This document shows positions 20,901-31,110 of a stretch of DNA of 64,000 nucleotides, one piece after another (positions within the stretch are counted from its first letter, which is position 1; each line of letters starts with the position of its first letter). Made by a program: the position numbers and the translations under genes. Source of the stretch: Saprospiraceae bacterium (GTDB taxonomy: Bacteria > Bacteroidota > Bacteroidia > Chitinophagales > Saprospiraceae); assembly GCA_016722285.1 (NCBI GenBank), contig JADKGI010000030.1, forward strand, positions 1 to 64,000, in the 5' to 3' direction. Under the pieces are notes generated by a model, which was given only the letters and a program-made list of their open reading frames with translations, was not told where the DNA came from and did no database searches.

Positions 20901-23900
20901 AACTTATACAATCACTTTTATTAAACCTGAAGGTTATTTCTTTACGGAGCCAAAACTGGGAACTGAAGATATTGATTCCGATGCAAATGTTGAATCAGGA
21001 AAAACATTATTATTTACAATACAAACAGGTCAGATTTTAAAAGATATTGATGCTGGAATGTACCGGTTAGGCTCAATTGGTGATTTTGTTTGGAATGATC
21101 TGAATGGAAACGGGCTTCAGGATTTCGGCGAACCAGGAATAACAGGGGTGACGTTCACATTGATTAATGAGACTGACGCCACAGTTGGCAGCACTACTTC
21201 CGGCAATTTTGGATTTTATTTTTTTTCCAATTTAAAGCCAGGTAAATACAGAATTGAAACTCAAACGCCATTAGGATTCATTCTTACTGTCAATAACAAT
21301 TCTAATCTGACATTGAATTCCGATTTTGCTGATGTAAATGGAGTATTATCCTCTCCGGTTATTAATGTTCAATCCAATTCATTTATCTCTGAAATAGATC
21401 TCGGCTTGAGAGCTTCAAAAGGAAGTATTGAAGGGATTTTATGGAAAGATATAAATGGCAATGGAATCAAAGATATTTCCGAGCCTGTAGTAGAATCTTC
21501 AATCGTTATTCTTACAAATGCAGCCGGGGCGATAATACAAATGGATACCAGTGATATAAATGGAAATTACAGATTTAGAGACCTTGACGCTTCTCAGTAC
21601 ATTGTTAGATTTTCCAAGCAGGCTAATATGTTTTTTACATATTTTCAGACAGGAAATGATGCTTTTAATGATTCTGATGTCGGAGACGATTCCGGTAAAA
21701 CTGATTTAATTACTATCATTGGAGGAGCTCAAATAAAAGGTGTCAATGCCGGATATGTAAATTCATCTTCTATTGGAGATTTTGTCTGGATTGACTCCAA
21801 TAAAGACGGAATCCAATCACCTGGTGAAGTTGGGTTGAATGGAGTAAAGATTAGATTACTGAATGAGAATGGGGAAACCATAGACTCAATAATTTCAGCT
21901 ATTAAGGGTGCTAATTCAGGCAATTATTCATTCAGTGGAATTAAATATGGAAATTACATAATAGAATTTAGTCTTCCGGACAATTTTGAATATACCGAAT
22001 TATCACTTGCAGACACCTTAACCAATTCAGATATTATTGACAATTTGACTGGAAGAACAGCATTGATAAAGCTACTACCTTCGATGGATAGAAATGACAT
22101 TGATGGAGGGTATATTTTAATGGCACCGGTAAATGGCTCCATAAGTGGACTTGTGTGGCAGGATGGAAATAATAATAAGATAAGAGACAATAATGAACTA
22201 CTTCTCCCGGGTATCAATGTATCCCTATTTAATATTAATGGCTCCTTAGTGGATATCAAAGTATCTGATGCAGATGGCGCATACAGCTTTACCAATGTTC
22301 CGTTTGGAGATTATTATATATCAGTTCCAATGGTGGTGGATAAGTCTTATGTTTTATACTTGGGTACTCCTGCTTCAAATGACAGTGACATATCAAATGA
22401 TTTCGGTGTGGGAACTACCAGGATCTTAAATCTTCTACCCGGCACAAACATTACTAATTTTGATCTGGGCTACTATCCAAATATTTCAATTGGTGATTTT
22501 GTTTGGGATGATCTGAATAATAACGGCCTTCAGGATGTTGGCGAACCGGGTATTGCTAGCTTGACGGTATCATTGATTAATGAAAAGGGAGTGTTGGAAA
22601 AGACTACTATGACAGACTCAACCGGTAAATATTCTTTTTCAAATATTGCTGTCGGAAAATATAAAATTACTTTTTCAAAATTAAGTGGTTATGTATTTGC
22701 CATTAATAATACAGTTGATATAAACAAAAATAGTAAAGCAGGATCAGAAAGTGGTGAAACGGAATTACTGGATTTTTTTATACAACAGGCTTATACTAAC
22801 ATTGATGCCGGGTATGTAAAAACCGGTTCTATTGGTCACCGTGTTTGGTTAGATTTAAATGGAAACGGATTTTTCCAGACTGGCGAACCTGGTATTGCAA
22901 ATATAAAAGTCAAGCTTTTTAATACTTCAGGCAAGCTCCTGGATAGTACTACAACCACCATAGAACCAGGAAGTGACTTTACAGGATATTACAGATTTAC
23001 TAATGTCCGCCCAACTGATTATTATGTAAAATTCGAACTACCTGCTATCTATCTTATCTCCCCTTCAGGGGTTGGAGGTGATGATAATGATAGCAATATC
23101 ACCGATGAAAACGGGCTATTGACTACTGGAATATTTACGGTTCAAGCCGGTCAATTTGTCGGAAATATTGATGCAGCAGCTTATTTACCAGCCAGTATCG
23201 GAGACCGAGTATGGAATGATATAAATAAAAACGGAGCACAGGATTCTGGTGAACCAGGAATTGGAGGTATATCAGTAAAGTTATTTACCCAAAGCGGGCA
23301 ATTAGTTGCATCTCAGGTTACGAACGGACAAGGATTATATTTATTTGGCAATTTGAAGCAAAGGCTTTATTATCTGCAATTCAGTCTGCCTGATGGTTTC
23401 GAATTTACTTTACAGAATGCCTCCGGATCAAGTATGACGGATAGTGATGTTGATCCTACCGGAACAACGCCATTGATCTCTCTTGCTCACGGAAGTGTTT
23501 TACTGGATATTGATGCAGGTATGCACAGCACCAATGCAAGAATCGTCATGGGAAATGTATGGAATGATACCAATAAAAATGGAATAAGAAGTGAAGATGA
23601 AAAATTGCAAAGTGGTATAACCGTCCATCTTAAGGATACAGGACTTGGTACTGTGAAAACTGTTGTTACTAACCATGCAGGTATGTATGCACTATCCACC
23701 ACAAAAATTGGCGAACATAAAGTGGTTGTTGAAGCCCCTGATAATAATGTCTTTACACAAAAAAGGGTAGGCAATAGTCCCGATATAGACTCAGATGTTG
23801 ATGAAAACGGAGAATCAGATCCCCTGATGCTGGATGATAATTACAAGATGAAATATGTAGATGCCGGATATTATTTCAAGCTTATATCAAGTATTAATGG

Positions 23901-24510
23901 GATTGTTTGGAAGGATGCCAATAAGAACGGAATTAGAGATGATAAGGATGTCCCCATGCCAAATGTGGTAATATTCTTATACAACAAATCCAGAATTTTT
24001 GTCAAATCTACCAAGAGTAATGACAATGGCGAATACTCACTTAAGAATTTGGATCCCGGACAATACTATTGCAAATTACCGGAATTCCCGGACCTGGATT
24101 ACGTAATGTTTACAGGCGACAATCAAGATAGGGATAGTGAAATTACTAACCAATACGGACCCGGAACGTCAAGACTTCTTACCATCGAGGCTGGAGTACC
24201 ATTTATCAATTTTGATTTTGGCTTTCGTGATCTCAATCGGTTTGCTGATACTGATCCTAATAGGGATGTAGTTTATGGAGTTTACCCCAATCCGGCAGTC
24301 AATCAGATCAATGTAAAAATCTCATTTGATACAGAATCTATTACTGAATATTACATTGTAAATAATATAGGTTCAGTGGTCAAAAAGGGACAAATCCATA
24401 AAAGTAATGAAGTTCTCGATATAGATTATTTACCATCAGGAAGATATACCATTCACTTTGTCAATACCCAGGAGAAGGTCATGAGATCATTTGTAAAGAT
24501 TGACAATTGA
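14970..24510 (+). CDS. Giant SdrD_B-repeat surface protein with type IX sorting domain (frame broken)
   Basis: One gene of about 3180 residues once two single-base deletions and one in-frame stop are allowed for. A hydrophobic signal peptide (about residues 1-29) precedes a region of about 250 residues that I do not recognise. Then come about 24 SdrD_B/Cna_B-like beta-sandwich domains, each opening with a motif such as SIGDFVWDDxNGNGIQDxGEPGI, whose DxNxNGxxD core resembles a calcium loop, and closing with DAGxY. The end (VYGVYPNPAVNQINVKIS...SFVKIDN) is a type A C-terminal sorting domain of the type IX system, so the protein should be exported and anchored on or released from the outer surface. 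The breaks are TAA at 17094-17096 (in frame), AAA for AAAA at 19208-19210, and TTTT for TTTTT at 20175-20178. A role in adhesion or matrix is inference. Confidence 0.9.
18246..20778 (+). repeat. 705-bp tandem repeat, about 3.6 near-identical copies
   Basis: Copies start at 18246, 18951, 19655 and 20359 (marker CGAAGAGCAT). Spacing is 705, 704 and 704 bp; the two 704 values reflect one lost base each. Each unit is 235 codons and encodes a pair of SdrD_B-like domains (one starting ASIGDFVWDDQNG, one starting GIGDFVWEDLNG). Copies differ at only scattered positions, so the array arose recently by duplication or is kept similar by recombination. The fourth copy diverges after about 20778. Confidence 0.95.
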
Positions 24511-24553
24511 TCAAGAAGTTTGAATTATAGTATTTAGTTTGGTTTTTAAAAGA

Positions 24554-24582
24554 AAAGGCGACCTTTTTAACAGGCCGCCTTT
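24554..24582. terminator. Bidirectional terminator between convergent genes
   Basis: AAAGGCG (24554-24560) pairs with CGCCTTT (24576-24582), with CC/GG extending the stem after one mismatch. A-rich and T-rich flanks on both sides suit termination of both the giant surface gene (+) and the bacilliredoxin gene (-), which converge here. Confidence 0.65.
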
Positions 24583-24610
24583 CTTTAAATCTCTGGACAC
24601 AATTCTGCCA

Positions 24611-25024
24611 TCAGCAAAATACATCAAATGCATGTGCAAGATTGTCAGCGATAACATTGGCAGAATTTCCTTCAATGTGTCTTCTTTCCAGCATATGGAC
24701 CAGTTTTCCATCTTTAAAAAGTGCTATGGCAGGAGAAGATGCAGGATAAGGCAAAAGATATTCACGTGCACAATCTACAGCTTCCTTATCTACGCCTGCA
24801 AAAACAGTAACCATATCATCTGGTTTTTTCTCATTGTTTAATGCCATTTTGGCACCTGGTCTGGCATTAGCAGCCGCGCAACCGCAAACTGAATTCACTA
24901 CCAACAACACTGTGCCTTCTTTTTTATCTAAGACTTTAGAAACTTCATCAGCACTTTTTAATCCCCTGAAGCCGAAATCAGTCAGATCTTTTGATAATGG
25001 AATGGTTAACTCAATTGGATACAT
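24611..25024 (-). CDS. Bacilliredoxin, BrxA/BrxB family
   Basis: A 137-residue thioredoxin-fold protein of the YphP/YqiW family. The active site is the family's C-G-C motif (Cys47 and Cys49 in NSVCGCAAANARPG), followed by the typical PYPASSPAIALFKDGKLVHMLERRHIEG. In Bacillus these proteins remove bacillithiol from oxidised protein thiols; many Bacteroidota encode both the pathway and this enzyme. The length is exactly that of the family. It converges with the giant surface gene and shares a terminator with it. Which paralogue (A or B) it corresponds to cannot be told. Confidence 0.92.
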   Translation of the reverse strand: MYPIELTIPLSKDLTDFGFRGLKSADEVSKVLDKKEGTVLLVVNSVCGCAAANARPGAKMALNNEKKPDDMVTVFAGVDKEAVDCAREYLLPYPASSPAIALFKDGKLVHMLERRHIEGNSANVIADNLAHAFDVFC

Positions 25025-25110
25025 AATATTTTTTAAATTTTTTTATTTTTACGATATACCAAGTAACAAACATCAAATTAAAAGGTTTAAACTCTTATGT
25101 AGTGGCTCAA

Positions 25111-25704
25111 TTATCTTTTGTATTTATCATTCAGGCCCTTAGTACTCAGGATCATGGGTATGATTTTTTCAATTCTGGACAATTTAGTTTCCTCTCGTTT
25201 AGCTTCTTCTATATATTCTGCATATTCCCTTTTGCAAGATAGAGATAAATTATTCCACTTTTCATTCAGATCTCCCCGGTTTTTTAAAACGTCGGTTAGC
25301 ATTTGAGGTATAATTAGTGGCTTTTGAAGATTTGGCTTTATTTTGGAACCTAACTTAAAATTTTCGATAGACTCATAAATATATTCACTTATCGGTGCAC
25401 AACTTATTTCTTCTACATTTGAAAAACGCATTTGCCTTAATGCTTTTGTATTTTTTTCATTTGCATTGATCAGTAAATTTTTTTCATCTTTGAGCAGGGC
25501 ACCCTGATAAAACCAAATACCGGCATAGCTTTTGAAGGCTGCCAGTCCGACTACATTTTCCTTACCCCAAATATAACATGGTCCGCCCCATTTTATAGTT
25601 TCTTCCAGACCCGCGTCCACTGTGATCTTTCTTAACAACAGTACTTCTTCTCTCCAAAGGATAAGGGAATCAAAATATTCCTGTGGGGTTTTGTATGACT
25701 TCAT
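25111..25704 (-). CDS. DUF1801/YdeI-like protein
   Basis: A 197-residue cytoplasmic protein. The N-terminal part (MKSYKTPQEYFDSLILWREE, IKWGGPCYIWGKENVVGLAAFKSYAGIWF) matches the DUF1801 (YdhG-like) fold. The C-terminal part (PLIIPQMLTDVLKNRGDLNEKWNNLSLSCKREYAEYIEEAKREETKLSRIEKIIPMI) is the YdeI/OmpD-associated (OmdA) helical tail. The family is widespread in Bacteroidota, with no firmly established function. No signal peptide or membrane segment is seen. It lies 86 bp upstream of the bacilliredoxin gene on the same strand, but co-transcription is uncertain. Confidence 0.75.
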   Translation of the reverse strand: MKSYKTPQEYFDSLILWREEVLLLRKITVDAGLEETIKWGGPCYIWGKENVVGLAAFKSYAGIWFYQGALLKDEKNLLINANEKNTKALRQMRFSNVEEISCAPISEYIYESIENFKLGSKIKPNLQKPLIIPQMLTDVLKNRGDLNEKWNNLSLSCKREYAEYIEEAKREETKLSRIEKIIPMILSTKGLNDKYKR

Positions 25705-25858
25705 GCTTTAAATTTATAGTTCTTATAAAGTTTAGGTGGATGAAACAATTCGTTTATTTTATTTGGATCAATTTTACTTTTTTAAAGTAAGATTTATCCG
25801 GATATGTTAATAAACGCTTGAAAATCATTACATTACCATTAAGAAACAAATACAATCA

Positions 25859-26320
25859 TTAGACACCAAACTGCGTCAAATGATGATTCATATGCTTGTA
25901 AAACATATTGTTCCATTCATTTGTGTTTAATTTTCCAAAGGAAAATGATTCTTTTCCACTAAAATATTCTTCTCCATCCTTTTGGCTTCGCCTTAAAAAG
26001 TCTACCAGTCTTTGTTTCTCACTTTCACAATCGCGATCTCATTTTATAATAAAATCAGGACCCGTCTTAATGTTATGTCCGTACGGAATTTCATTTACTA
26101 CACTCTTTTTGACGAATGATTTCAGTACCCAACCCATCAGTAAATTCGGTTTATTAAATTTCTCAGATTTATAAACATACTGATAGGTAACACAGCAATG
26201 AGCCAGCATTTGCGAAACCGACATTTTTCCCCATTTCGGTTTTGTGTCTTTATTGAGTTTATTAATTCTTGATATAATTTCATCAGTCACATCTTTTGAG
26301 AAAATATTTGGTAAAGCCAT
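25859..26320 (-). pseudogene. DUF1569-like (DinB superfamily) protein, interrupted by in-frame TGA
   Basis: The frame from ATG at 26320 encodes an N-terminus typical of DUF1569 proteins (WGKMSVSQMLAHCCVTYQYV, with the His of the DinB-like helix bundle). It meets TGA at 26041-26039 after GPDFIIK. Beyond it, in the same frame, the homology continues as EKQRLVDFLRRSQKDG and ends FYKHMNHHLTQFGV at a TAA (25861-25859). The total is 153 codons, the family's normal length. One substitution or a compensated pair of indels at the stop would explain it. It could be a true pseudogene or a consensus error; given the error rate in this window I cannot decide. Function unknown. Confidence 0.65.
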
Positions 26321-26490
26321 GAGTTTAAAATTTTATTGAACAACAAAAATAAGATAAAACTAGATTTATTTGAAAATAAATGTTTATCTAATGTAAAGTG
26401 TTAGTGTTAATAAGTATGACTGTCTTTCCTTTTCATCCGGTTCAGAGAGCAATTAATCTTATTTAGTAAGCTTTTTTAATTTTCAAATCG

Positions 26491-26498
26491 TACATTTG
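26491..26498 (+). promoter_or_regulatory. Bacteroidota -7 promoter element before yidC
   Basis: TACATTTG matches TAnnTTTG, 22 bp before the yidC ATG. A clear -33 TTG is missing. The short leader is typical for the phylum. Confidence 0.45.
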
Positions 26499-26520
26499 CG
26501 GCAAATTTGCAAATACCATA

Positions 26521-28401
26521 ATGGAACGTAATCAGATAATCGGGATCATTTTGATCATGGCTACTTTTATGCTTTGGACAATCACATCATCCCCATCAAA
26601 AGAAGAACTGGCTAAGTCTAAAAGGCTGCAGGATTCTATCGCTTTAGTCAAGCTCACTGCAAGCAATACTAACAATGAGGCAAAATTGAATCAGGATACT
26701 GTTTCAGAAGTAACCGTTGCATCAGATACAGTCAGTAAACAACTAAATGCTTTGAGATTTGCCGCATTTTTGCCTGCATCACAAGGAGTTGAAACAGAAG
26801 AAATTCTCGAGAATGACTTTATTCGGATCACTTTTACTTCAAAAGGTGGCCGTATCAAAGAAGCCATACTCAAAAAGCATTATAAAACAATCGTTGACAG
26901 TACCGGTAAAGAGTCAAAAGTGCTTGTGACTACTCTCAATAGTCCTGAAAATAAATTTGAGTATAAGCTTCCTGTGCAAGGCAGTAGTACAGGAAATGTC
27001 AGCACGGGTGACCTGTTTTTTACGCCTGAAAGAAAGGGAAATTCGCTTTCATTTAAAGCAATGACAACTACCGGAGGATACTTTGAACAAAAATATGAGT
27101 TAAGTCCTGACAATTATACTTTAAATTATACAATCAATACCAGCAATTTATCTGGGGTATTGACTTCGGGCACTAAAGCTTTACCTCTTTATTGGGAAAA
27201 CCACCTTCAGAAATATGAAATTGGTGAAAAATTTGAACAGAATTATTCAACCATTTATTTTAAGGAAAATGACGAACGGAGAGATTATTGTTCCTGTGTA
27301 AAAGCTGATACAAAAGAACTCAATGAAAAACCGATTGAATGGGTATCTCATGTAAATCAATTTTTTAATACGTCGATAATCGGTAAGACCGGATCATTCC
27401 TGAGTGGCGTTATGACTACCCAAATGACGGATATTAAAACAAGCCAATATGTAAAAACGGCAATTTCTGAGCTACAACTACCTATAGGAGACCTGGATAA
27501 AGGAAGTTTTGCAATGACCATGTATGTAGGTCCAAATGAATTTAAAAGATTGAAAGATATTGGACAAGATCTGGAAGAAATCATCCCTTTTGGGTCAAGC
27601 ATTTTCGGTACCATTAACAGATGGTTTATTCGTCCGTTTTTTGATTTTCTATCCAGTTACATCGGCAGCAAAGGGATAGTAATAATTCTCCTCATATTTT
27701 TAATCAAAATGTTGCTATACCCATTGATGTACAAAATGTTGTACTCTCAGGCCAAAATGGGAGCACTCAAACCCGAATTGGCACATTTGAAAGAAAAGTT
27801 TAAGGATGATATGCAGAAACAGCAGGTTGAAACCATGAAAATATACCGGGAGTACGGAGTAAGTCCCTTAGGTGGTTGCCTTCCTATGGTGCTGCAAATG
27901 CCGATTTGGTATGCCCTCTTTAGGTTTTTCCCGGCTTCTATTACCTTCCGGCAGGAACCTTTTTTGTGGGCTACAGACTTATCATCATATGACGTATTTT
28001 TTCATCTCGGTACAACCATTCCCTTCTTCGGTTCGCATGTAAGTTTGTTTACCTTACTTTGGGCTGTCTCTACAATAGTGTACACGTACTATAATATGCA
28101 GAATGTTGACCTTTCTGCAAACCCTGCCATGAAATATGTTCAGTATTTTATGCCGGTAATGTTTTTGGCATTTTTCAATAATTATGCCTCCGGTTTGACT
28201 TGTTATATGTTTTTCAGTAACCTGTTTAATATCATACAAACGGTAGTGACAAAGAATTATATATTTAAAGAGGATAAGATCAGAGAAGAGCTCATGAAAG
28301 AGAAAGCCAAACCCAAAAAGAAAAGCGGATTTGCTTCCAGATTGGAAGAAGCTATGAAACAGCAACAAAGTGTGCAGGAACAGCGCAAGAAGAAAAAATA
28401 A
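26521..28401 (+). CDS. yidC: Membrane protein insertase YidC
   Basis: Inserts and folds inner-membrane proteins, alone or with SecYEG. It has 626 residues. There is an N-terminal membrane segment (about 6-22, IIGIILIMATFMLWTIT), a large periplasmic beta domain (about 90-350), and the conserved insertase core with five membrane segments from about 375. Core motifs include KMLLYPLMYKMLYSQAKMGALKPEL, YREYGVSPLGGCLPMVLQMPIWYALFRF and YYNMQNVDLSANPAMKYVQYFMPVMF. The C-terminus is basic (EQRKKKK), which fits ribosome docking. gpsA follows after 18 bp on the same strand. Confidence 0.97.
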   Translation: MERNQIIGIILIMATFMLWTITSSPSKEELAKSKRLQDSIALVKLTASNTNNEAKLNQDTVSEVTVASDTVSKQLNALRFAAFLPASQGVETEEILENDFIRITFTSKGGRIKEAILKKHYKTIVDSTGKESKVLVTTLNSPENKFEYKLPVQGSSTGNVSTGDLFFTPERKGNSLSFKAMTTTGGYFEQKYELSPDNYTLNYTINTSNLSGVLTSGTKALPLYWENHLQKYEIGEKFEQNYSTIYFKENDERRDYCSCVKADTKELNEKPIEWVSHVNQFFNTSIIGKTGSFLSGVMTTQMTDIKTSQYVKTAISELQLPIGDLDKGSFAMTMYVGPNEFKRLKDIGQDLEEIIPFGSSIFGTINRWFIRPFFDFLSSYIGSKGIVIILLIFLIKMLLYPLMYKMLYSQAKMGALKPELAHLKEKFKDDMQKQQVETMKIYREYGVSPLGGCLPMVLQMPIWYALFRFFPASITFRQEPFLWATDLSSYDVFFHLGTTIPFFGSHVSLFTLLWAVSTIVYTYYNMQNVDLSANPAMKYVQYFMPVMFLAFFNNYASGLTCYMFFSNLFNIIQTVVTKNYIFKEDKIREELMKEKAKPKKKSGFASRLEEAMKQQQSVQEQRKKKK

Positions 28402-28419
28402 TAAACAGAAATTTACTTT

Positions 28420-29451
28420 ATGAAGACGGTGGGTGTTATCGGAGCAGGTAGTTTTGGCATTACTTTGGTGAAAATTTTGTCGCGTAATGTAGATGTGCTT
28501 ATATATAGCAGAAGTTCCGAAACAGTTGATTGCATAAACATTCGCAGACGACTTCAAGGTGTGACATTTCGCCCTAATTTGCGGGCTACATCTGATATTC
28601 AGGAGATAACATCCACTTGTGAATTACTTTTTGCAGTTGTCCCTTCATCCAGTTTTCGCCAGATGATGAAGGCATTTTGCCCTTTTCTGAAACCATCACA
28701 TATTATCATACAAGGGACCAAAGGTCTGGATGTAAGCAGAATAAATGAAGCAGACTGGCAGCAGTTGAATTTTAATAAATCTGATGTCTGTACTATGACC
28801 GAGGTAATAAGACAGGAGAGCAACGTGATCAGAGTAGGCTGTTTGTCAGGCCCTAATCTTGCAAAAGAAATTCTGTCAGGACAACCGGCTGCAACCGTCA
28901 TTGCTTCAGAATTTGATGAAGTTATCAAGTTAGGTCAGACTGTATTAAGTAGCAAGAAATTTTTTGCATTCGGGTCCCACGACCTGAAAGCTGCCGAAAT
29001 CGCAGGAGCTTTCAAAAATATAATTGCCGTTGCTTCCGGCATCCTCGCTGGCATGGGAATGGGTAAAAATATGCAATCCCTTTTGATCACAAGAGGACTT
29101 AGAGAAATGATTTATTTTGGTACAGCAATGGGTACCAGTGGTTCTGCTTATCTGGGTGTGGCCGGAATAGGTGATCTCATCGCCACAGCTACGAGTGAGG
29201 ACAGCCGAAATTATACATTTGGAAAAAGATTTGCCAGTGGTGAAGATTTCAACCATATTATGTCCACTTCACCAGAAGTAGTGGAAGGGGTGCGCACGCT
29301 TAAGATTATCAACCAGTTAGCTAAAAATGAAAAATTGAATCTCCCTATTGTAATGGTGCTTCACAGGGTAGTTTTTGAAGGGTTTGATTTACAACGTGGA
29401 CTTGAGTTTTTGATGAACGATTCTTTTGCCGTAGATGTAGATTTTTTATAG
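28420..29451 (+). CDS. gpsA: Glycerol-3-phosphate dehydrogenase [NAD(P)+]
   Basis: Cytoplasmic enzyme that reduces dihydroxyacetone phosphate to sn-glycerol 3-phosphate, the backbone precursor of phospholipids. It has 343 residues. The dinucleotide-binding loop is VGVIGAGSFGITL at the N-terminus. The catalytic-domain motif AAEIAGAFKNIIAVASGILAGMGMGKN contains the conserved Lys, and GVAGIGDLIATATSEDSRN follows, with the family's later VVEGVRTLK. It is probably co-transcribed with yidC and converges with the transaldolase gene. Confidence 0.95.
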   Translation: MKTVGVIGAGSFGITLVKILSRNVDVLIYSRSSETVDCINIRRRLQGVTFRPNLRATSDIQEITSTCELLFAVVPSSSFRQMMKAFCPFLKPSHIIIQGTKGLDVSRINEADWQQLNFNKSDVCTMTEVIRQESNVIRVGCLSGPNLAKEILSGQPAATVIASEFDEVIKLGQTVLSSKKFFAFGSHDLKAAEIAGAFKNIIAVASGILAGMGMGKNMQSLLITRGLREMIYFGTAMGTSGSAYLGVAGIGDLIATATSEDSRNYTFGKRFASGEDFNHIMSTSPEVVEGVRTLKIINQLAKNEKLNLPIVMVLHRVVFEGFDLQRGLEFLMNDSFAVDVDFL

Positions 29452-29577
29452 CTAAGTCATGATAGTTTTTAGATTAATCAATTGAAAAAATTGGGAAATC
29501 AACTGGTCACCCATGAATCTGACAACTTGTTATACTTGGATTAACGCAAAATGACAATACTTTGTCGAAAAGCAATT

Positions 29578-30234
29578 TTATTTGCTTGCCTTAGCGTGAT
29601 CTTCTAAAAATTTGGCCAAACCACTATCAGTAAGGGGGTGATTCAGCAATCCCAGAATACTGCTCAATGGACAAGTCACCACATCAGCTCCAGCTTTGGC
29701 AGCTTGTACTATATGCAATGGATTTCTGATAGAAGCAGCTAAAATCTCTGTAGGGTAGCCCTGAATTGAATATATAGAAACGATCTCTTCTATGAGTTTC
29801 ATTCCGTCCCAACAGATGTCATCCACTCTGCCTACAAACGGAGACAGGTATGTGGCTCCTGCTTTAGCGGCAAGAATAGCCTGTCCGGCTGAAAAAACAA
29901 GGGTACAGTTTGTGTTTATACCTTTTTCAGAAAAATATGAAATAGCTTTAATCCCTTCTTTGATCATTGGTATCTTTACTACAATATTATCTGCGAGATC
30001 GGCCAGTTTTTGGCCTTCGGATATCATGCCTTTATAATCTGTAGATATTACTTCAGCACTTACATCTCCATCTACAATTTCGCAGATTTTTTTGTAATGA
30101 TTTATAATATTTTTTTCACCGGAGATACCTTCTTTGGCCATAAGTGAAGGATTTGTCGTTACACCATCCAGAATACCCAGATCCATTGCTTCTTTAATCT
30201 GATCCAGATTGGCGGTATCAATAAAAAACTTCAT
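29578..30234 (-). CDS. Transaldolase / fructose-6-phosphate aldolase (TalC type)
   Basis: A compact 218-residue class I aldolase of the TalC/FSA subfamily. It starts MKFFIDTANLDQIKEA, has TTNPSL, the Schiff-base Lys in VVKIPMIKEG (about residue 86), NCTLVFSAGQAILAAKAGATYLSPFVGRVDD, and the late AASIRNPLHIVQAAKAGADVVTCP. In bacteria such short enzymes usually act as transaldolase in the non-oxidative pentose phosphate pathway, though some are fructose-6-phosphate aldolases; sequence alone does not settle this. The SRP RNA gene lies just upstream on the same strand. Confidence 0.92.
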   Translation of the reverse strand: MKFFIDTANLDQIKEAMDLGILDGVTTNPSLMAKEGISGEKNIINHYKKICEIVDGDVSAEVISTDYKGMISEGQKLADLADNIVVKIPMIKEGIKAISYFSEKGINTNCTLVFSAGQAILAAKAGATYLSPFVGRVDDICWDGMKLIEEIVSIYSIQGYPTEILAASIRNPLHIVQAAKAGADVVTCPLSSILGLLNHPLTDSGLAKFLEDHAKASK

Positions 30235-30272
30235 GGTTCGATATTTTAATTAAAAGCAGATATAATAAAAAT

Positions 30273-30363
30273 GTGAGGAAACACACCGAGCCGCTCAACT
30301 TCCTACCCTTGCTGCATTTCTACCCTGGGGGAGTTCGGAAGGAGCTGGCCGTATGCCCCTCAC
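30273..30363 (-). ncRNA. ffs: Signal recognition particle RNA (4.5S type)
   Basis: Read on the minus strand, the segment carries the conserved SRP domain IV: CCCCCAGGGTAGAAATGCAG followed by CAAGGGTAGG, with a GAAA tetraloop instead of the usual GGAA. The ends GTGAGG and CCTCAC pair to close a rod of about 91 nt. The length and the absence of an Alu domain fit the short bacterial SRP RNA that, with Ffh, targets inner-membrane proteins. It sits between transaldolase and a pseudouridine synthase, free of open frames. Confidence 0.9.
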
Positions 30364-30408
30364 GCCGCAAAGGTAGCTGATTTATCTTAAACTAAAAAGA
30401 AAAAACAC

Positions 30409-31110
30409 TTACTCGATCGAAAAAATATTCCATGGAAATTTTCGGGGTGGGTCTGCTTTTATAGCAATTGGTTCATTTTTAACAGGATGTATGAATGACA
30501 TTTCACGACAGTGCAGTGCGATTGATTTGTCTGGAAGCGGGTATTCTGCTCCATAGTTGAGATCTCCAATGATGGGGCACTCTATTGTGCTAAGCTGTGC
30601 CCGTATCTGATGTGGTCTGCCGGTATGTGGATTTACTATGAGCAAAACTTTGCCATCCAGCTCTGCTATAAGATTGTAGTCAAGGACCGCTTCTTTGGTG
30701 CCTGATTTCCGGCTGGAATATGCTTTGACAATATTTTTTGATTCATCTTTATATATATAATGTGTAAGTTTACCCGAAAGCTCTTCAGGGCGTTTTGATA
30801 CTATAGCCAGATACGTCTTTTGAATGGCTTTTTCCTGGAGCATTTTGTTCATTCTGATCAATGCCTTGGATGTGCGGGCAAAAATGACTACACCGCTTAC
30901 AGGTCTGTCTAGTCTGTGTATGACCCCAAGAAATACATCGCCTGGTTTTTCATACCTGACTTTAATATACTGTTTTACGATATCAGAAAGTGTTTCATCA
31001 CCGGTTTCATCGCCATGAACCAGAGCCCCTGGGGGTTTATTTATTGCTATCAGATGATTGTCCTCGTATATCACCGATAGTCCCGGGAATTGGTATGTTT
31101 GCCTTTTCAT
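30409..31110 (-). CDS. RluA-family pseudouridine synthase
   Basis: A 233-residue RNA pseudouridine synthase of the RluA/RsuA superfamily. The catalytic Asp lies in the signature HRLDRPVSGVVIFARTSKA (about residues 65-85). Other blocks are AINKPPGALVH near the start, PHTGRPHQIRAQLS and GDLNYGA. There is no S4 domain, so it resembles single-domain RluA/RluC-like enzymes. The specific rRNA or tRNA target cannot be assigned. It reads towards the SRP RNA gene and is divergent from the sensor kinase at 31273. Confidence 0.92.
   Translation of the reverse strand: MKRQTYQFPGLSVIYEDNHLIAINKPPGALVHGDETGDETLSDIVKQYIKVRYEKPGDVFLGVIHRLDRPVSGVVIFARTSKALIRMNKMLQEKAIQKTYLAIVSKRPEELSGKLTHYIYKDESKNIVKAYSSRKSGTKEAVLDYNLIAELDGKVLLIVNPHTGRPHQIRAQLSTIECPIIGDLNYGAEYPLPDKSIALHCREMSFIHPVKNEPIAIKADPPRKFPWNIFSIE

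Noticed and set aside
14970..24510. Four independent SdrD-like genes in tandem
   Set aside because: Only the first has a signal peptide and only the last a sorting domain. The breaks fall inside domains and are repaired by two bases and one codon.
29452..29577. Terminator between gpsA and transaldolase
   Set aside because: I could not find a stem of useful length with a T run in this convergent gap.
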